The notes under the pieces: generated by a model
Told to the model about the DNA's origin: nothing
The model's database searches: none
What the model saw: the letters and a program-made list of their open reading frames with translations, nothing else
Shown: positions 11,808 through 22,988 of the stretch, in pieces
Position numbering within the stretch: position 1 is the first letter of the stretch
Layout of the letters: each line of letters opens with the position of its first letter
From: Carallia brachiata
Lineage: Eukaryota > Streptophyta > Magnoliopsida > Malpighiales > Rhizophoraceae
Direction of reading: 5' to 3'
Assembly (NCBI GenBank): GCA_021464245.1
Contig: JADCRB010000029.1
Span: 1,070,660 to 1,134,659, forward strand
DNA length: 64,000 nt
Made by a program: the position numbers and the translations under genes

Positions 11808-12097
11808 CGGTGTGATTTTCGAACTAAACTATGAAAACTATTTCTGAACTGAAATTTTAATATTTATTTATTACTAATAATTATATTTATATTGTATTTA
11901 TTATTATAAAATTATATATATATATATATATATATAATAATATTTCGGTTTGGTTCCATTAACCATGGTTTTTTAATATTAGAAACCAAAACTAAACAAA
12001 AAATTTTGATTTTCACACTATTTAGTTAACAGAAAAATCGATTCGATTCGGTTTGTCGGTTACCAAAATTTTCGGTTTTTTTAACACTCTTACCCCT
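11808..12097. mobile_element. MITE-like element with CGGTTT-rich right arm
   Basis: An AT-only core, including an (AT)n run near 11915-11935, is flanked on the left by AACGGTGTGATTTTCG and on the right by TTTCGGTTTTTTTAACACTC. These ends are roughly inverted (AACGGTGT...TTAACACTC). Clusters of TTCGGTTTGG in the right arm resemble small hAT elements common in eudicots. I could not fix a convincing target duplication. Confidence 0.35.
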
Positions 12098-15000
12098 CCC
12101 TCCTAAACGACTAATAAGTTTGGATTAGATTCTTATTTTTATCATTATTTCTAAATTATTAAAAATAAGCACAGAAAACATATATCATAAACACAAACCA
12201 CCACTTCTACTAAATTGATTAGAATGAAATTTTAGGAGCACAAACTATTTTCTTAAACGAACCAAGAAAAATATTTTTATAAGCATCCCTAAATTAATTT
12301 ATATATTATACTATTTAATACATATTTTTGCATCAAATTAAACTAGTGCACAAGATATTATTTTCCTTTTTTCCTAAATTACGTCGATATAATATTTGTT
12401 TATTCTAATATACCCTTTCTCTAATTTTGTCATTTTACACTTACTGTTTGTCGTCCTGTAACACTTTTAACTAATATTTTTGTTAAAGAATAAATATTCA
12501 ATATTGAATATAAACATGTTTATAACATGATTTATAATGAATATGAACTTCTTCTATTTTCATCTTAAATTTTTGATAAGTTTTGAAGATCATAATCATT
12601 ATTTGACGTGCTATTAAAATTTGATTTATCTCTTTTATCTGCACTCGTTAATTTAGCTAATTTCTATGAATTTGGTTCGTTTAAGTCTAATTTCTTTGTG
12701 TTACGTGTTAATAAGGTCTAACAAGGGTGATGTGTTAAAGAATTAATAATATAAATAAGTTTATAATATAACTTATAATAAATATGAATTTTTTTTTGCT
12801 TTCAACTTAAATTTTTAAAAAATTTTAAGACTTGTTGTCATTATTTAATAATTTTAAATTTGTGTTTTTAGTCTTATTTTATAGTCAGTGCAAAAAGCAT
12901 CCTATTCAATCTTGTCTTTCTCTTTTGAGTGTTAGAACTTGAAGATAATGAAGTCTAGATATCTGCAGTGAAAGCGATCATTAAGCTGAACAAATGGACA
13001 CAAACCTGCTACAAGCCATTAGACAGATTACGTTTTAAGTTTCTCACTTCTTTTTTTTTTTAAAAAAAAAATGGTGAATCTTTTCCTTCTTCACGTTCGT
13101 TATCTTGTTTTTGGTTTTTGTTTTTTTTTTTGTTCTAAGTGCGGAGCCTAGAGATTAATTGGAGACCAATGAAACCAGGGTTGGTGGGCGAAGTTGGTGA
13201 AGATTATTCTTCTGGTGGGTGGCCCTTGTATCATAAGTTTCGTGAGGTTGTTTGCTTCCTACACAAAAATCAATGCATATTAGGTGGAAATAGAAGTGGA
13301 TGGGATATAGCACATCCAATGGAGGCCCTTTTTTTTTTTTTTTTTTTATGGTCTCCAATGGCTGCAATCCTTTGTCCCTATTCACAGAGGGTAGGTGGCG
13401 GAAAGGCCACTTCGACAGGTCAACGTCAACTAACTTCAATAATTAAATCAGAAAAACTTGCTCTAATTAAATTTTATTGATGTTATGCTCTTGACTCTTT
13501 CCATTAAGCCATCAATGCCGATGGCAATCGGACATGATGCACCTAATACAATCGGTGTAGTCACTTCATTGTGACCTAAAAATAACCACTTCGATTCGGT
13601 GAACAACTCTTTATAAAATTAAAGGAAATAAATATGTCTGAATATTTAACTCCTTCTCTCACAATAGCGTCAGAGTCTTTTGCAATGGCAAGTATTTTAT
13701 AACATATATATATATATATAATATATATATATTCACTTTTAATTTTTAGTTAGTTTCGACTTTGTCTTCAATTTTAGTCCGATTTTAAATCAGTCTTATG
13801 TTTTTTTATTTTATAAAAATAAAAAATAAATGATCGCAGTACTCTTTTTGTAACGGTTTTACTTTGTTCAGAGGAAAATCTTCCTTAAACGCACAATTTG
13901 GTAGACTCAAACCCAAAAAAAAAAAAAAGAGTTTATGTCATATATAAAATATTTTATGGTATATGGATAACATTTTATACCATAAAAAGAAATTTTATAA
14001 TAATATACTGAATATTCATATAAAATCTATGTATGCTATATAAATTTATACATGTAGAATAAAATATTTTGCCAATAGTGTAAAATTATTTTGTGCTCAC
14101 TTGAGTCCATGAGATTATGTGTTCACGTATTAGTACTCTTGTCCCAATTGGAGTCTATGGACTTACAATTATACTTATAAATTTCGTATTTATTAAAAAA
14201 AAATTATAAATTTTGCATGGAACTAGGTAGAAATCCTAAAAAAAGTAAAGAGTAGCATAAATATCTCTCATGTGTGTCCCATTTTAAAAAAAATAAAAGT
14301 GTCAAATGAACACATATAATTGCTTTTCTTAGAAATGCATTCATTGTTTGATTTTTGAAGTTTTATGATTCTTTTTCTATATTAAATCTAATTAAAATGA
14401 ATTTGATACTTTTTATTTTTTGAGCAAACGTTGATACGTTACTTGACCGCAGGCCTGCGTCATATTTGGTGGCGCCATTCGTCCCGTTACCAACGACGCC
14501 ATCCCACATGTTTTTATCCGGCGACGCGCGTGTTTGTTAATCTCCCATCTTTGTCTGCCTTCTGTAAGTTTAATCATTTTTCTCAGTTTTTTTTTTCAAA
14601 TACTTGTTAAACACATTCATTAGTTGTTTGCAATTTAAGTCATAATCTACAGTCCTGGTAGGAATGGCCCATTCTACCAAACAACAACGCAAACAAAAGT
14701 TGGCAGAAAATTAAAATGCACACGTCCTTTATGTTACATTTCAATAGTCAAAATTTAAATTTTAAATTGTAAATGTTGGGATCTAATTTTAAAAAAACAA
14801 TGTGAAATTTATCAGAAGAAAAAAATTTAATTTAAAAAAATAGCATAAAATTTATTAAAAAAATTATTTTATTATATAGCTAATGACAAATAGCCTCTTA
14901 ACCAAAGGATAAGAAAAAACCACAATTGAAATGGACAAAAGAAGTTTACTTGGATTGTGTAGCCGCCATACGGACAAGAAATGGCATTTGGATGGATAAT

Positions 15001-15572
15001 AAAAAAACAAAGGCAGTTGGCATGTAATCAAGAAACTCTAATGAGATAATTAAAACAAGAGGAAAAACAGATACAAGGCAATGCTCCTTAAATTACAATC
15101 CAGGGTCAATAAGTTGTAGAATGTTATAATCAATTTATTTGAAACATTCTATACGACATAAATATTTTACCTAATTCATTTTTTAAAAATAAATTATATA
15201 TATCATTTTATTTTATAAAACAATTATACAAACATGTGATCTTATACACACAAATAGGTGCAAAATAATGTTGTAAAATATACTAAATATTCTACACTAC
15301 ACTGGGAATGCTTCATACAACATATGAGAGATTTTTATTATTTTATATTATTTTACTTTACATCTCCTACGTATGGGATTATACAATATAAAATATTTTA
15401 TAACTAATATAAAAATATTTTACATTCATATAAAATCATAAAATTACATTACAAAAATAATTTTGCTCTAGCAGTGAGAGAGTCAAATTTCACCTCATCT
15501 CATCCATCCGATCGTGTGGGGACGGGGTAGCAAAAAGAAAACAAAAAAGGGAGTGGTTGAGCGGCCACTCCC
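12098..15572. other. COMT upstream spacer
   Basis: AT-rich. Poly-T/poly-A tracts lie at 13050-13130 and 13330-13347, and an (AT)n run near 13703-13731. 13136-13450 is less AT-rich but not recognisable as coding. 14440-14560 is a local GC-rich stretch. A single ACCAAAC motif near 14677 resembles the AC elements of phenylpropanoid gene promoters but lies about 1 kb upstream, so its relevance is uncertain. Confidence 0.4.
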
Positions 15573-15573
15573 G

Positions 15574-15581
15574 TATAAATA
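15574..15581 (+). promoter_or_regulatory. TATA box of COMT
   Basis: TATAAATA lies 128-135 bp upstream of the COMT start codon, in CCCGTATAAATAAAGC. It would give a 5' leader of roughly 100 nt. Position and sequence fit a class II core promoter; the start site itself is not visible. Confidence 0.55.
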
Positions 15582-15708
15582 AAGCTCTCTGTATCCCAAA
15601 GTCCCCAACTCCTCTGCATTTTCTTGCTAGCCTCCGCCCTTAGAATTTCTTGGTTGTTGTTATTATTATTGTTGTTGTTATTGTTTTTTAACATTAGATT
15701 CGGATATT

Positions 15709-18661
15709 ATGGGCTCCACAGGCGAAACCCAGATGACACCGACGGTGGTTTCCGACGAAGAAGCCAACCTCTTTGCCATGCAATTGACCAGCGCCTCAGT
15801 CCTGCCTATGGTCCTTAAATCAGCCATTGAGCTCGATTTGCTGGAAATCATGGCTAAGGCTGCCCCCGGCGCGTTCTTGTCGCCGTCAGAAATCGCTTCC
15901 CAGCTGCCCACCAAGAACCCAGACGCAGCCGTCTTGTTGGACCGTATTCTGCGCCTCCTGGCGAGCTACTCCATTGTCACTTGCTCTCTCAAAACACACC
16001 CAGATGGCAAAGTTGAAAGACTCTATGGCCTTGCCCCTGTCTGCAGGTTCTTGATTAAGAATCAAGATGGTGTCTCTCTTGCCCCTCTTAGTCTCATGAA
16101 CCAGGACAAGGTCCTCATGGAAAGCTGGTAATTTTATCATCCCCATTCATGAATTATCCATATATTTATTTATTTTGATCAATTAATTTTTATTTGGACA
16201 TGAATTTCGAGATCGCTAGTCTTAAAAATGACTCTAGTTAATTAAACTATATCTTATTAGTGATTATCCCTTGAGTTACATCTCTCTGTTTTTAATTAAT
16301 TCTCTCTTTCATTCATTATTCCACCGGTATTTGCCTTAATTAATTAATTAATAATTAATTATCTTCTATCACAATACATTATTTTTTAGGTGCGTGTGTA
16401 TTGTAGCAAAATAATTGAAGCAGTCAAAACAGCTTTCAACCAGTTTTTATAACATGCAGGTATTAATTGATAGAGCCTTTAAGCAACTTTTAGGACATTG
16501 AAAAAAGCTATCTATTTGATATAAAGCATAGTTTGTTATAATATGGAGAATGACTCCACATAGATGACGATTAAATTTTATACAATATATGAAATGTTTT
16601 ATGTATAGTAAAAATTTTTTGAACAACATATGAGAGATTTTCATTATTTTGTTTTATTTTATTATAAATTTCTTATTATTTTTAAATATTATTTAATATT
16701 ATGAAAATAAAATATTATTTAATATTAAATACTCTATATATAATACAAAAGTCTATTACCTCCAGTTGCATTTATGAGATAGCCTCGTGAGATTGTTGAC
16801 AATTTATTCATATTATATTTATAAAAATTATGCTCAATTATTTAGCCGGAGGTATGTGGGCCATGACAAAACTATTTTTTTCCCCCTCCAACAATTAAAA
16901 AATTCAAAGATGATATGATAAAAGAATGGGTCCACTTAGGCACCGCGCCGGCCTTTTGACGTTTGCAAGTCACTAACTTACCAACCCCCACCATACATCA
17001 TAACATAAAAAAATTGTTTGATTATGAGATGAATATATTTCGGTTAAGTTAAATAATTAATAAGCTCTGTAGCCAACATAATCACCTATTAGCTGATGGT
17101 TCGATACTTCTCCTAAATTTTCGTTTCCTGAAGTTGGTGCCATTAATTGGATTGTTAAATCTGTTATTAGAACTAAGACCTTGCAAGAAACCTATGATTT
17201 GGAAGTATTGGCGGATTTATTCATTGTTGCCCACCCTAAAAAAAAAAAATTATATATATTTAAGTATAATTTTTTTTAATTTTAATTTATTGTCCCTCCT
17301 GAAATTAACTTTGTCTTTTCTAAATTTTATAAATATCTTTTTTATATTTTTTTTGTAGATCCGCCACTGTTTAGAAGGAAATAACTTAGTTTAGATGGGT
17401 TAGATTTCGGTCTTTTTCCGTATTTGCTCCCCTTCCTAATGACGGATTACCACAAAAAAGATAAAAAGAAAAAAACAAAAAAGAAACGTGTGATTTGGTT
17501 ACGTGTGGCTGAGACTAAGACTGATAGGGGATCACATTGACAAATGAAAAAGGACTGAATGATTGCCTGTGTGTGTGTTAGGTATTACTTAAAGGATACG
17601 GTTCTGGAAGGGGGAATTCCATTCAACAAGGCCCATGGGACGACTTCATTCGAATACCATGGCAAGGATCCCAGATTCAACAAGGTCTTCAACAAGGGAA
17701 TGTCTGACCACTCCACAGTCACCATGAAGAAGATTCTTGAAACCTACAATGGCTTTGAGGGACTCACTTCTGTGGTGGATGTTGGTGGTGGGACTGGAGC
17801 CGTGCTTAGCATGATCGTTTCTAAGTTCCCCACCTTGAAGGGCATCAACTTTGATTTGCCCCATGTCATCGAGGATGCTCCATCTTATCCTGGTATACAA
17901 CACGCACGCATTATTGACTTTTGTCCAGTGCTTTGTCCACTAAGCAAAATGCGGCACACTTCATTGCAATTAGTTAATCACTATCGGATGTGCGTTGTAA
18001 TTGGCTGCAGGTGTGGAGCACGTTGGTGGGGACATGTTTGTTAGCGTTCCAAAAGGAGATGCCATTTTCATGAAGGTGAGTTTTTCACGATGCCCCATCT
18101 TTGACTATCATTCTGGCCGATGTCCTGAATTTGACTCTCACGAATATCTTATTATAATTTTTTTTTACACAAAACTAAAACTTAGAGTATGAATTTAAAT
18201 GGTATGCGTTAAAAAAAAGAAAAAAATCTCGGTTTGAGGTCTCGACGCACAGGTCTCGGGTCTTAAACTTTCCCTTAAATATTTACCTTGTTAATCCCTT
18301 GGTTCATAATCATGTGCTACTGTAATGATAATCTATTGATTTGATTATTGATTGGCAGTGGATATGCCACGATTGGAGCGACGAACACTGCTTAAAATTT
18401 TTGAAGAATTGCTACGAAGCGCTTCCAGCAAATGGGAAAGTAATTGTTGCCGAATGCATACTTCCGGAGGCACCGGACACCAGCCTGGCGACCAAGTGCG
18501 TGGTCCACATTGACATCATAATGTTGGCTCACAATCCAGGTGGGAAAGAGAGGACACAAAAGGAGTTTGAGGCCTTGGCCAAGGCAGCCGGCTTCCAAGG
18601 TTTCACGGTTGTGTGCTCTGCTTTCAACACTTACGTCATGGAATTCCTAAAGAAGGCCTAA
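15709..18661 (+). CDS. COMT: caffeic acid 3-O-methyltransferase (COMT)
   Basis: Exons 15709-16127, 17582-17892, 18011-18075 and 18359-18661 join in frame at GT-AG sites to 365 aa, the usual COMT length. The enzyme transfers a methyl group from S-adenosylmethionine to the 3/5-hydroxyl of caffeoyl or 5-hydroxyconiferyl substrates in the cytosol, feeding syringyl lignin and related phenolics. Visible are the N-terminal dimerisation domain (about 1-115), the SAM motif [10 protein letters not shown], catalytic His269 in WICHDW, and Glu297 and Glu329. Pocket residues Met130, Asn131, Leu136, His166, Phe172, Phe176, Met180, His183, Ile316, Ile319, Met320 and Asn324 sit at the positions recalled for alfalfa COMT. 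The 158-162 loop reads HGTTS where most COMTs have YGMTA, so residue 162 is Ser instead of Ala. A COMT is near certain; whether it is the main lignin enzyme or a paralogue is open. Confidence 0.95.
16128..17581 (+). other. COMT intron 1, 1.45 kb
   Basis: AT-rich, bounded by GTAATT and TTAG. It contains a segment at 16620-16665 (ACAACATATGAGAGATTTT and following AT sequence) that also occurs upstream of the gene at 15316-15360, so a small dispersed repeat has probably inserted on both sides of exon 1. No coding sequence. Confidence 0.5.
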
Positions 18662-20273
18662 AAGGCAATCCTCCTAGTTAAAAAAAAAAAAAAAAAGAGT
18701 CTAAAATTCCTTGGCTTTTGTGTACCCCAATTCTTGTTTTTTTTTGTTTTTTTTTTTTGACTGAACCCAATTCTTGTTTTGATGCGGGTTTTTGAGATTG
18801 TAATATGATTGTCTACCTAGGACTGTGGCCCTTTTCGTCTCACCACCCTTTTTTTTTTTTTTTTAATAACATGAAAACAATAACATGTGATTTTGTGCAT
18901 CTTTTTCTTTTGTAATGATATGTGCATCTTCAACGAAAACAATAAATTCAAAAATGTTTATTAATGAGAATGGAATATTGAGGCTTTTATTTTGCTTATC
19001 TCTTATAATCGTAAATCATGCTAATTTATGTCCTAGTTGCCAATTACTTGATTATTGATTATGTACACAATTGATCGTACACATACAATTAAGGGTTAAT
19101 TGGTAAAAAATCATAAACTTTTCAAATTTATAAATTTAACATAAGCTTTTTTTTTAAAATATGTCATGAGCTTTGCTTCTAAATCTAAAATTAGTATATT
19201 GTTAATACATAAATAGATTTGAGTAAAAAAAAAAATTAATAAATCTTTCTATAGTTATAAATTTTATGATGCTTCATGACATAGTTTTTAAAATATTTAT
19301 TATTACTAAATAGATTTTGTGAGTACATTTTATATGACTGTGTAACCTAACATAATTTGTCACGTAAGCAACTCCATAGCCTCCTAATAAGTAAGAAGGA
19401 TTTCTCCACTTGTCAAACTAGATCCATCACCATCATAACAAAGCTAATTATTACTCAAATTGTGTAAGGGTGGTGGTTTATCTTTATGAGAGATTGCTAA
19501 ACTTTTCATTATAGACAAAGGTGTACCACACCTTTAAAAGAACATAGAGACCAGTTGCAATAATTGAATTAAATTCCCAACAAATAGTTGCTATTGATTC
19601 TTGCTTTAGAAGACCATGATAAAAGTGAACAAGATTAAGCACATTGGTTTCTTTGGCTGTGCAAACAGATAAAATAATAGCCAAAAGACATCCCTCCCAA
19701 TGAACCAATAAAGCTTAAATTCTTGCTGCAGCAAAAGAGAGAACAACATACTGAAATTTTGACACATGAATAGCAAACTATCGTGACAAAGCCATGCTTC
19801 TGTACTTGCTTTTCAAAGCCATGGTTCTGTTCCTTTGTCATGATGCAGACACCAATTCTTTGAGCTTTCAAAGGCAGGTGGGGTATTTACAGAAACCATA
19901 CAAATAGAAGGATCTGAAATTCTATGTTGGAGATATATCTAACAACTTTTAATATTAATTTTTTCGTCAATTGTTTTGCCGTCTAAAATAAAGTTTTTTT
20001 TTTGGGTTGTGTAATATAAAGTTGACTTCAAATTTTGTTGATTTTATATCCTTGAGTCAGTTTAAAAGATTCTTTTTTCAGTCAATTATGCCAAAGATTT
20101 TTTTTTATTTTCTTTGATTTTACAAGTGCTCAATTTGATTGAGTGTTTTTTTTTTTTTTTGTAACTTTGGTACAATTGGGTTTTGGAATTTTTGGGTGTA
20201 GATGGAGAACAAAGGAAAGACACATCAAGAATGGCAGAAGAGCAATAGAAGTAAGGGATACCACAAAGTCAAA
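18662..20273. other. spacer downstream of COMT
   Basis: The COMT 3' UTR should start here; AATAAA at 18941-18946 is a possible polyadenylation signal, with T-rich tracts before it. The rest is AT-rich spacer without recognisable genes. Confidence 0.4.
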
Positions 20274-21024
20274 GAGGGACAAAAAAAAAAGTTAAAAAAA
20301 TATCTATCAAAATTGGAAATTGCATAATTCTTGATGATTTAATAAAGAGCACGAAAAAAAATAAAGTTATGCTTTTTTTAATTGTTTTTTCCCCTTAAAA
20401 TTAGCTACTGTCCATTGTTCTTTCTAACTTTGACTGCATTTTAAACGTAATTTGATTTTTTAATATTCAATGAAAAGTAGACTTGAGAAAGGAGATAAGA
20501 AGTTAAAGCTTTCGTGCATGTCAAAAAATTAAAAAAATAATAATTAATTCTATTGAAATTGATATTCAATTAGTCTTTTTCAATTAATATTATTTAATCT
20601 ATCATAGAATTTGAATATACCAATGTTGATCTTTGCAAAAATTGGTTATTAGAATTTGGATGAATTTACATAAATACATGTTTTTTTAAGCAAAAAAGAA
20701 AAAAATATAAGGGGAACTCATATACATCAACTTTGTAAGTTTATATTCAAATATTTGTTTGGAAAGAGATGAGATTTATTAAAATGGTATAATTTATGTC
20801 TGCTTATATTTTTTATGTTTGAATATATGTTTTAGAAAAAATCACTAGATATAACGCAAGAACGTCTAAACTTATATAATTATCAAGACATTATGTATAA
20901 AAATTACTAACAAATTAAAATTTAAAATTAAAACAATTTAATTAAAAAATTTAAAAAATACTTAAAACTTATGCAATGCGCAGGCTAAGCTCTAGTGTGC
21001 ATGTATATATGTATATATATATTG
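20274..21024 (+). repeat. tandem ~750-bp duplication, copy 1 (Helitron-like end)
   Basis: From GAGGGACAAAA to the TA-rich tract, this unit matches 21025-21777 almost throughout (for example TATGCTTTTTT, CCATTGTTCTTTCTAA, TATTCAATGAAAA, ACTCATATACATCAACTTTG). Substitutions and small indels place identity at perhaps 80-85 % by eye. Its 3' portion ends GCGCAGGCTAAGCTCTAGT, resembling the CTRRT terminus of Helitrons. No coding capacity. Confidence 0.7.
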
Positions 21025-21711
21025 GAGAGACAAAAAAGAAAAGCTGAAAAAATATCTATCAAAATTAGAAATTGAAGAAATCTTGACGGTTCAATAAAGA
21101 GTATGACAAAAAAAGGTTATGCTTTTTTATTATTTTTTCCCCCTTAAAATTATGCACTGCCCATTGTTCTTTCTAATTTTGACTGAATTTTAAAAGTGAT
21201 TTATTTTTGAATATTCAATGAAAAAGTAAGTTTGAGAAAGGAGACCAGAAGTTAAAACTTTCATATATGTCAAAAAATTTTTAAAAAATAAAATATTAGT
21301 TCTATTGAAATTAAATTTAATTAGTCCTTTTCGATGTGTTTTATTTAATCTATCATACAATTTGAATATACAAATGTTGATCTTTGCAAAAATTGGTTAT
21401 TAGAATTTGGATGAATTTACATAAATACAGTTTTTTTTATTTAAAAAAAAAAGTAGGGGGACTCATATACATCAACTTTGTAAGTTTATATTCAAATATT
21501 TATTTGCAAAGAGATGAAAGTTATTAAAATTATATAATTTATGTTTGAATATATGCTTTAGAAAAAAATTATTAGATATATCACGAAAACATCTAAACTT
21601 ATGTAATTATCAAGATATTATGTATAAAAATTATTAACAAATTAAATTTTAAAATTAAAATAATTTAATTAAAAATATTTAAAATTTGTGCAACGTACAA
21701 ACTAAACTTTA

Positions 21712-21777
<66 letters not shown>
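21025..21777 (+). repeat. tandem ~750-bp duplication, copy 2
   Basis: Second, head-to-tail copy of 20274-21024. Its end carries CTTTAGT where copy 1 has CTCTAGT, followed by a (TA)n tract that is much longer than in copy 1. Confidence 0.7.
21715..21777. repeat. (TA)n microsatellite, about 30 units
   Basis: Uninterrupted TA dinucleotides at the end of the second tandem copy. The first copy has only short, interrupted TA runs. Confidence 0.9.
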
Positions 21778-21783
<6 letters not shown>

Positions 21784-22988
21784 CTCAAGGAAATTAGACA
21801 TCATGTGTACAAGTTAAGAAGAGAAGTACAAGCGATCGCTTATACATGCAATCCGTGTGTACGAAGAGAGAGAAGACAAATTATTTGGAAATATTAATAT
21901 TGTAAATATAAATAAATCAGCAACATCAATTCTTTTTTTTTTTTTTTAAATTAGTAACAGAAACTCTTCAAAAGTATCGATCAGACACTTTTTGTAGCTT
22001 TATAAGTAGTCAGCCAATAACGAAAAAAGAAAGAAAATTATCAAATATCTCATTCACTGCTCTTCTTAGCAGCAATTGCCACTTGGTAGGGTTGAAAAAT
22101 TAAAGCAAACGTCCACCACATTCTGTGCGCATCTGTATAGATTTCCCTAGAAAAATTCATTCCCCACATAAATAATAAAATATTCAAAATTAATAATTAG
22201 AAAACATTTTTTTATATTATCATCTTTTATATAATATCAAAGCATAAAAATATTAAGTCAAATAAAATAATTATTTGAATCAACTCAATTATATAAAAAA
22301 AAAATCAATTTTTATGATCCTAATGTAAAAATTACCTAGCATAAATGTGATCTACATGACTACATATCATTTGAAGTATTAGTCTTAGTCTGAGTGATTA
22401 TTCAACGTACATTTTATATAATCAACTCATTTTTAAATTTTTGTGTTGACATTTACCCTTCATATTATAATGTTTGAGTTTTCTTATCTATTTGGATTTG
22501 ATAGGATTGACGGGCTAGCTATCAAGTTTAATATTCAACAATATTCTATTATAACAGAATTACACTTATATTCATTAATATAAAATATAAACAGATAATT
22601 CTAACTTTATTTTACAAATATAACCACTAATATATTTACCAATATGATTTTTTACAGCTCAAAAAAAAATTCACCTATGACTGCATGACCCCAAGTGCAA
22701 CATTGACAGCCAGGGTCAAGTTTTTGTTTTGTATTTTATTTTATTGTTTTTTTGCCCAAAAGGAAATCTTGGACAAGACGCAGGCGGCAGCGGAACTAGA
22801 GCAAAGAGTTTGAGATTTAACTAGGGTTTGAGATTTCTATTGTATATCAAAGATCCAATTTCAAATCCAAGTTTTGATCTGATTCTGAGGGAATCATTCA
22901 GATTCAAAGAACAGCAAGAACTATAGCTGTTGGAAAAAAAGAAAGAATTTTAAGAAGAAAAAATAGGAAGAAGAAGAAGAAGAAGAAA
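21778..22988. other. spacer and 5' leader region of the stomatin-like gene
   Basis: AT-rich to about 22670, then a less AT-rich leader (about 22770-22988) ending in a GAAGAA-rich purine run directly before the start codon, a common plant 5' UTR feature. No clear TATA box was identified. Confidence 0.45.

Noticed and set aside
13139..13480. 113-codon + strand frame upstream of COMT, with an overlapping - strand frame
   Set aside because: Open on both strands, contains a poly-Phe run from a T-tract, and shows no recognisable domain.
15500..15694. Poly-Asn frame
   Set aside because: Product of a GTT/ATT trinucleotide run in the COMT 5' leader read on the opposite strand.
21712..21897. Frame with (YI)n
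   Set aside because: Translation of the (TA)n microsatellite.
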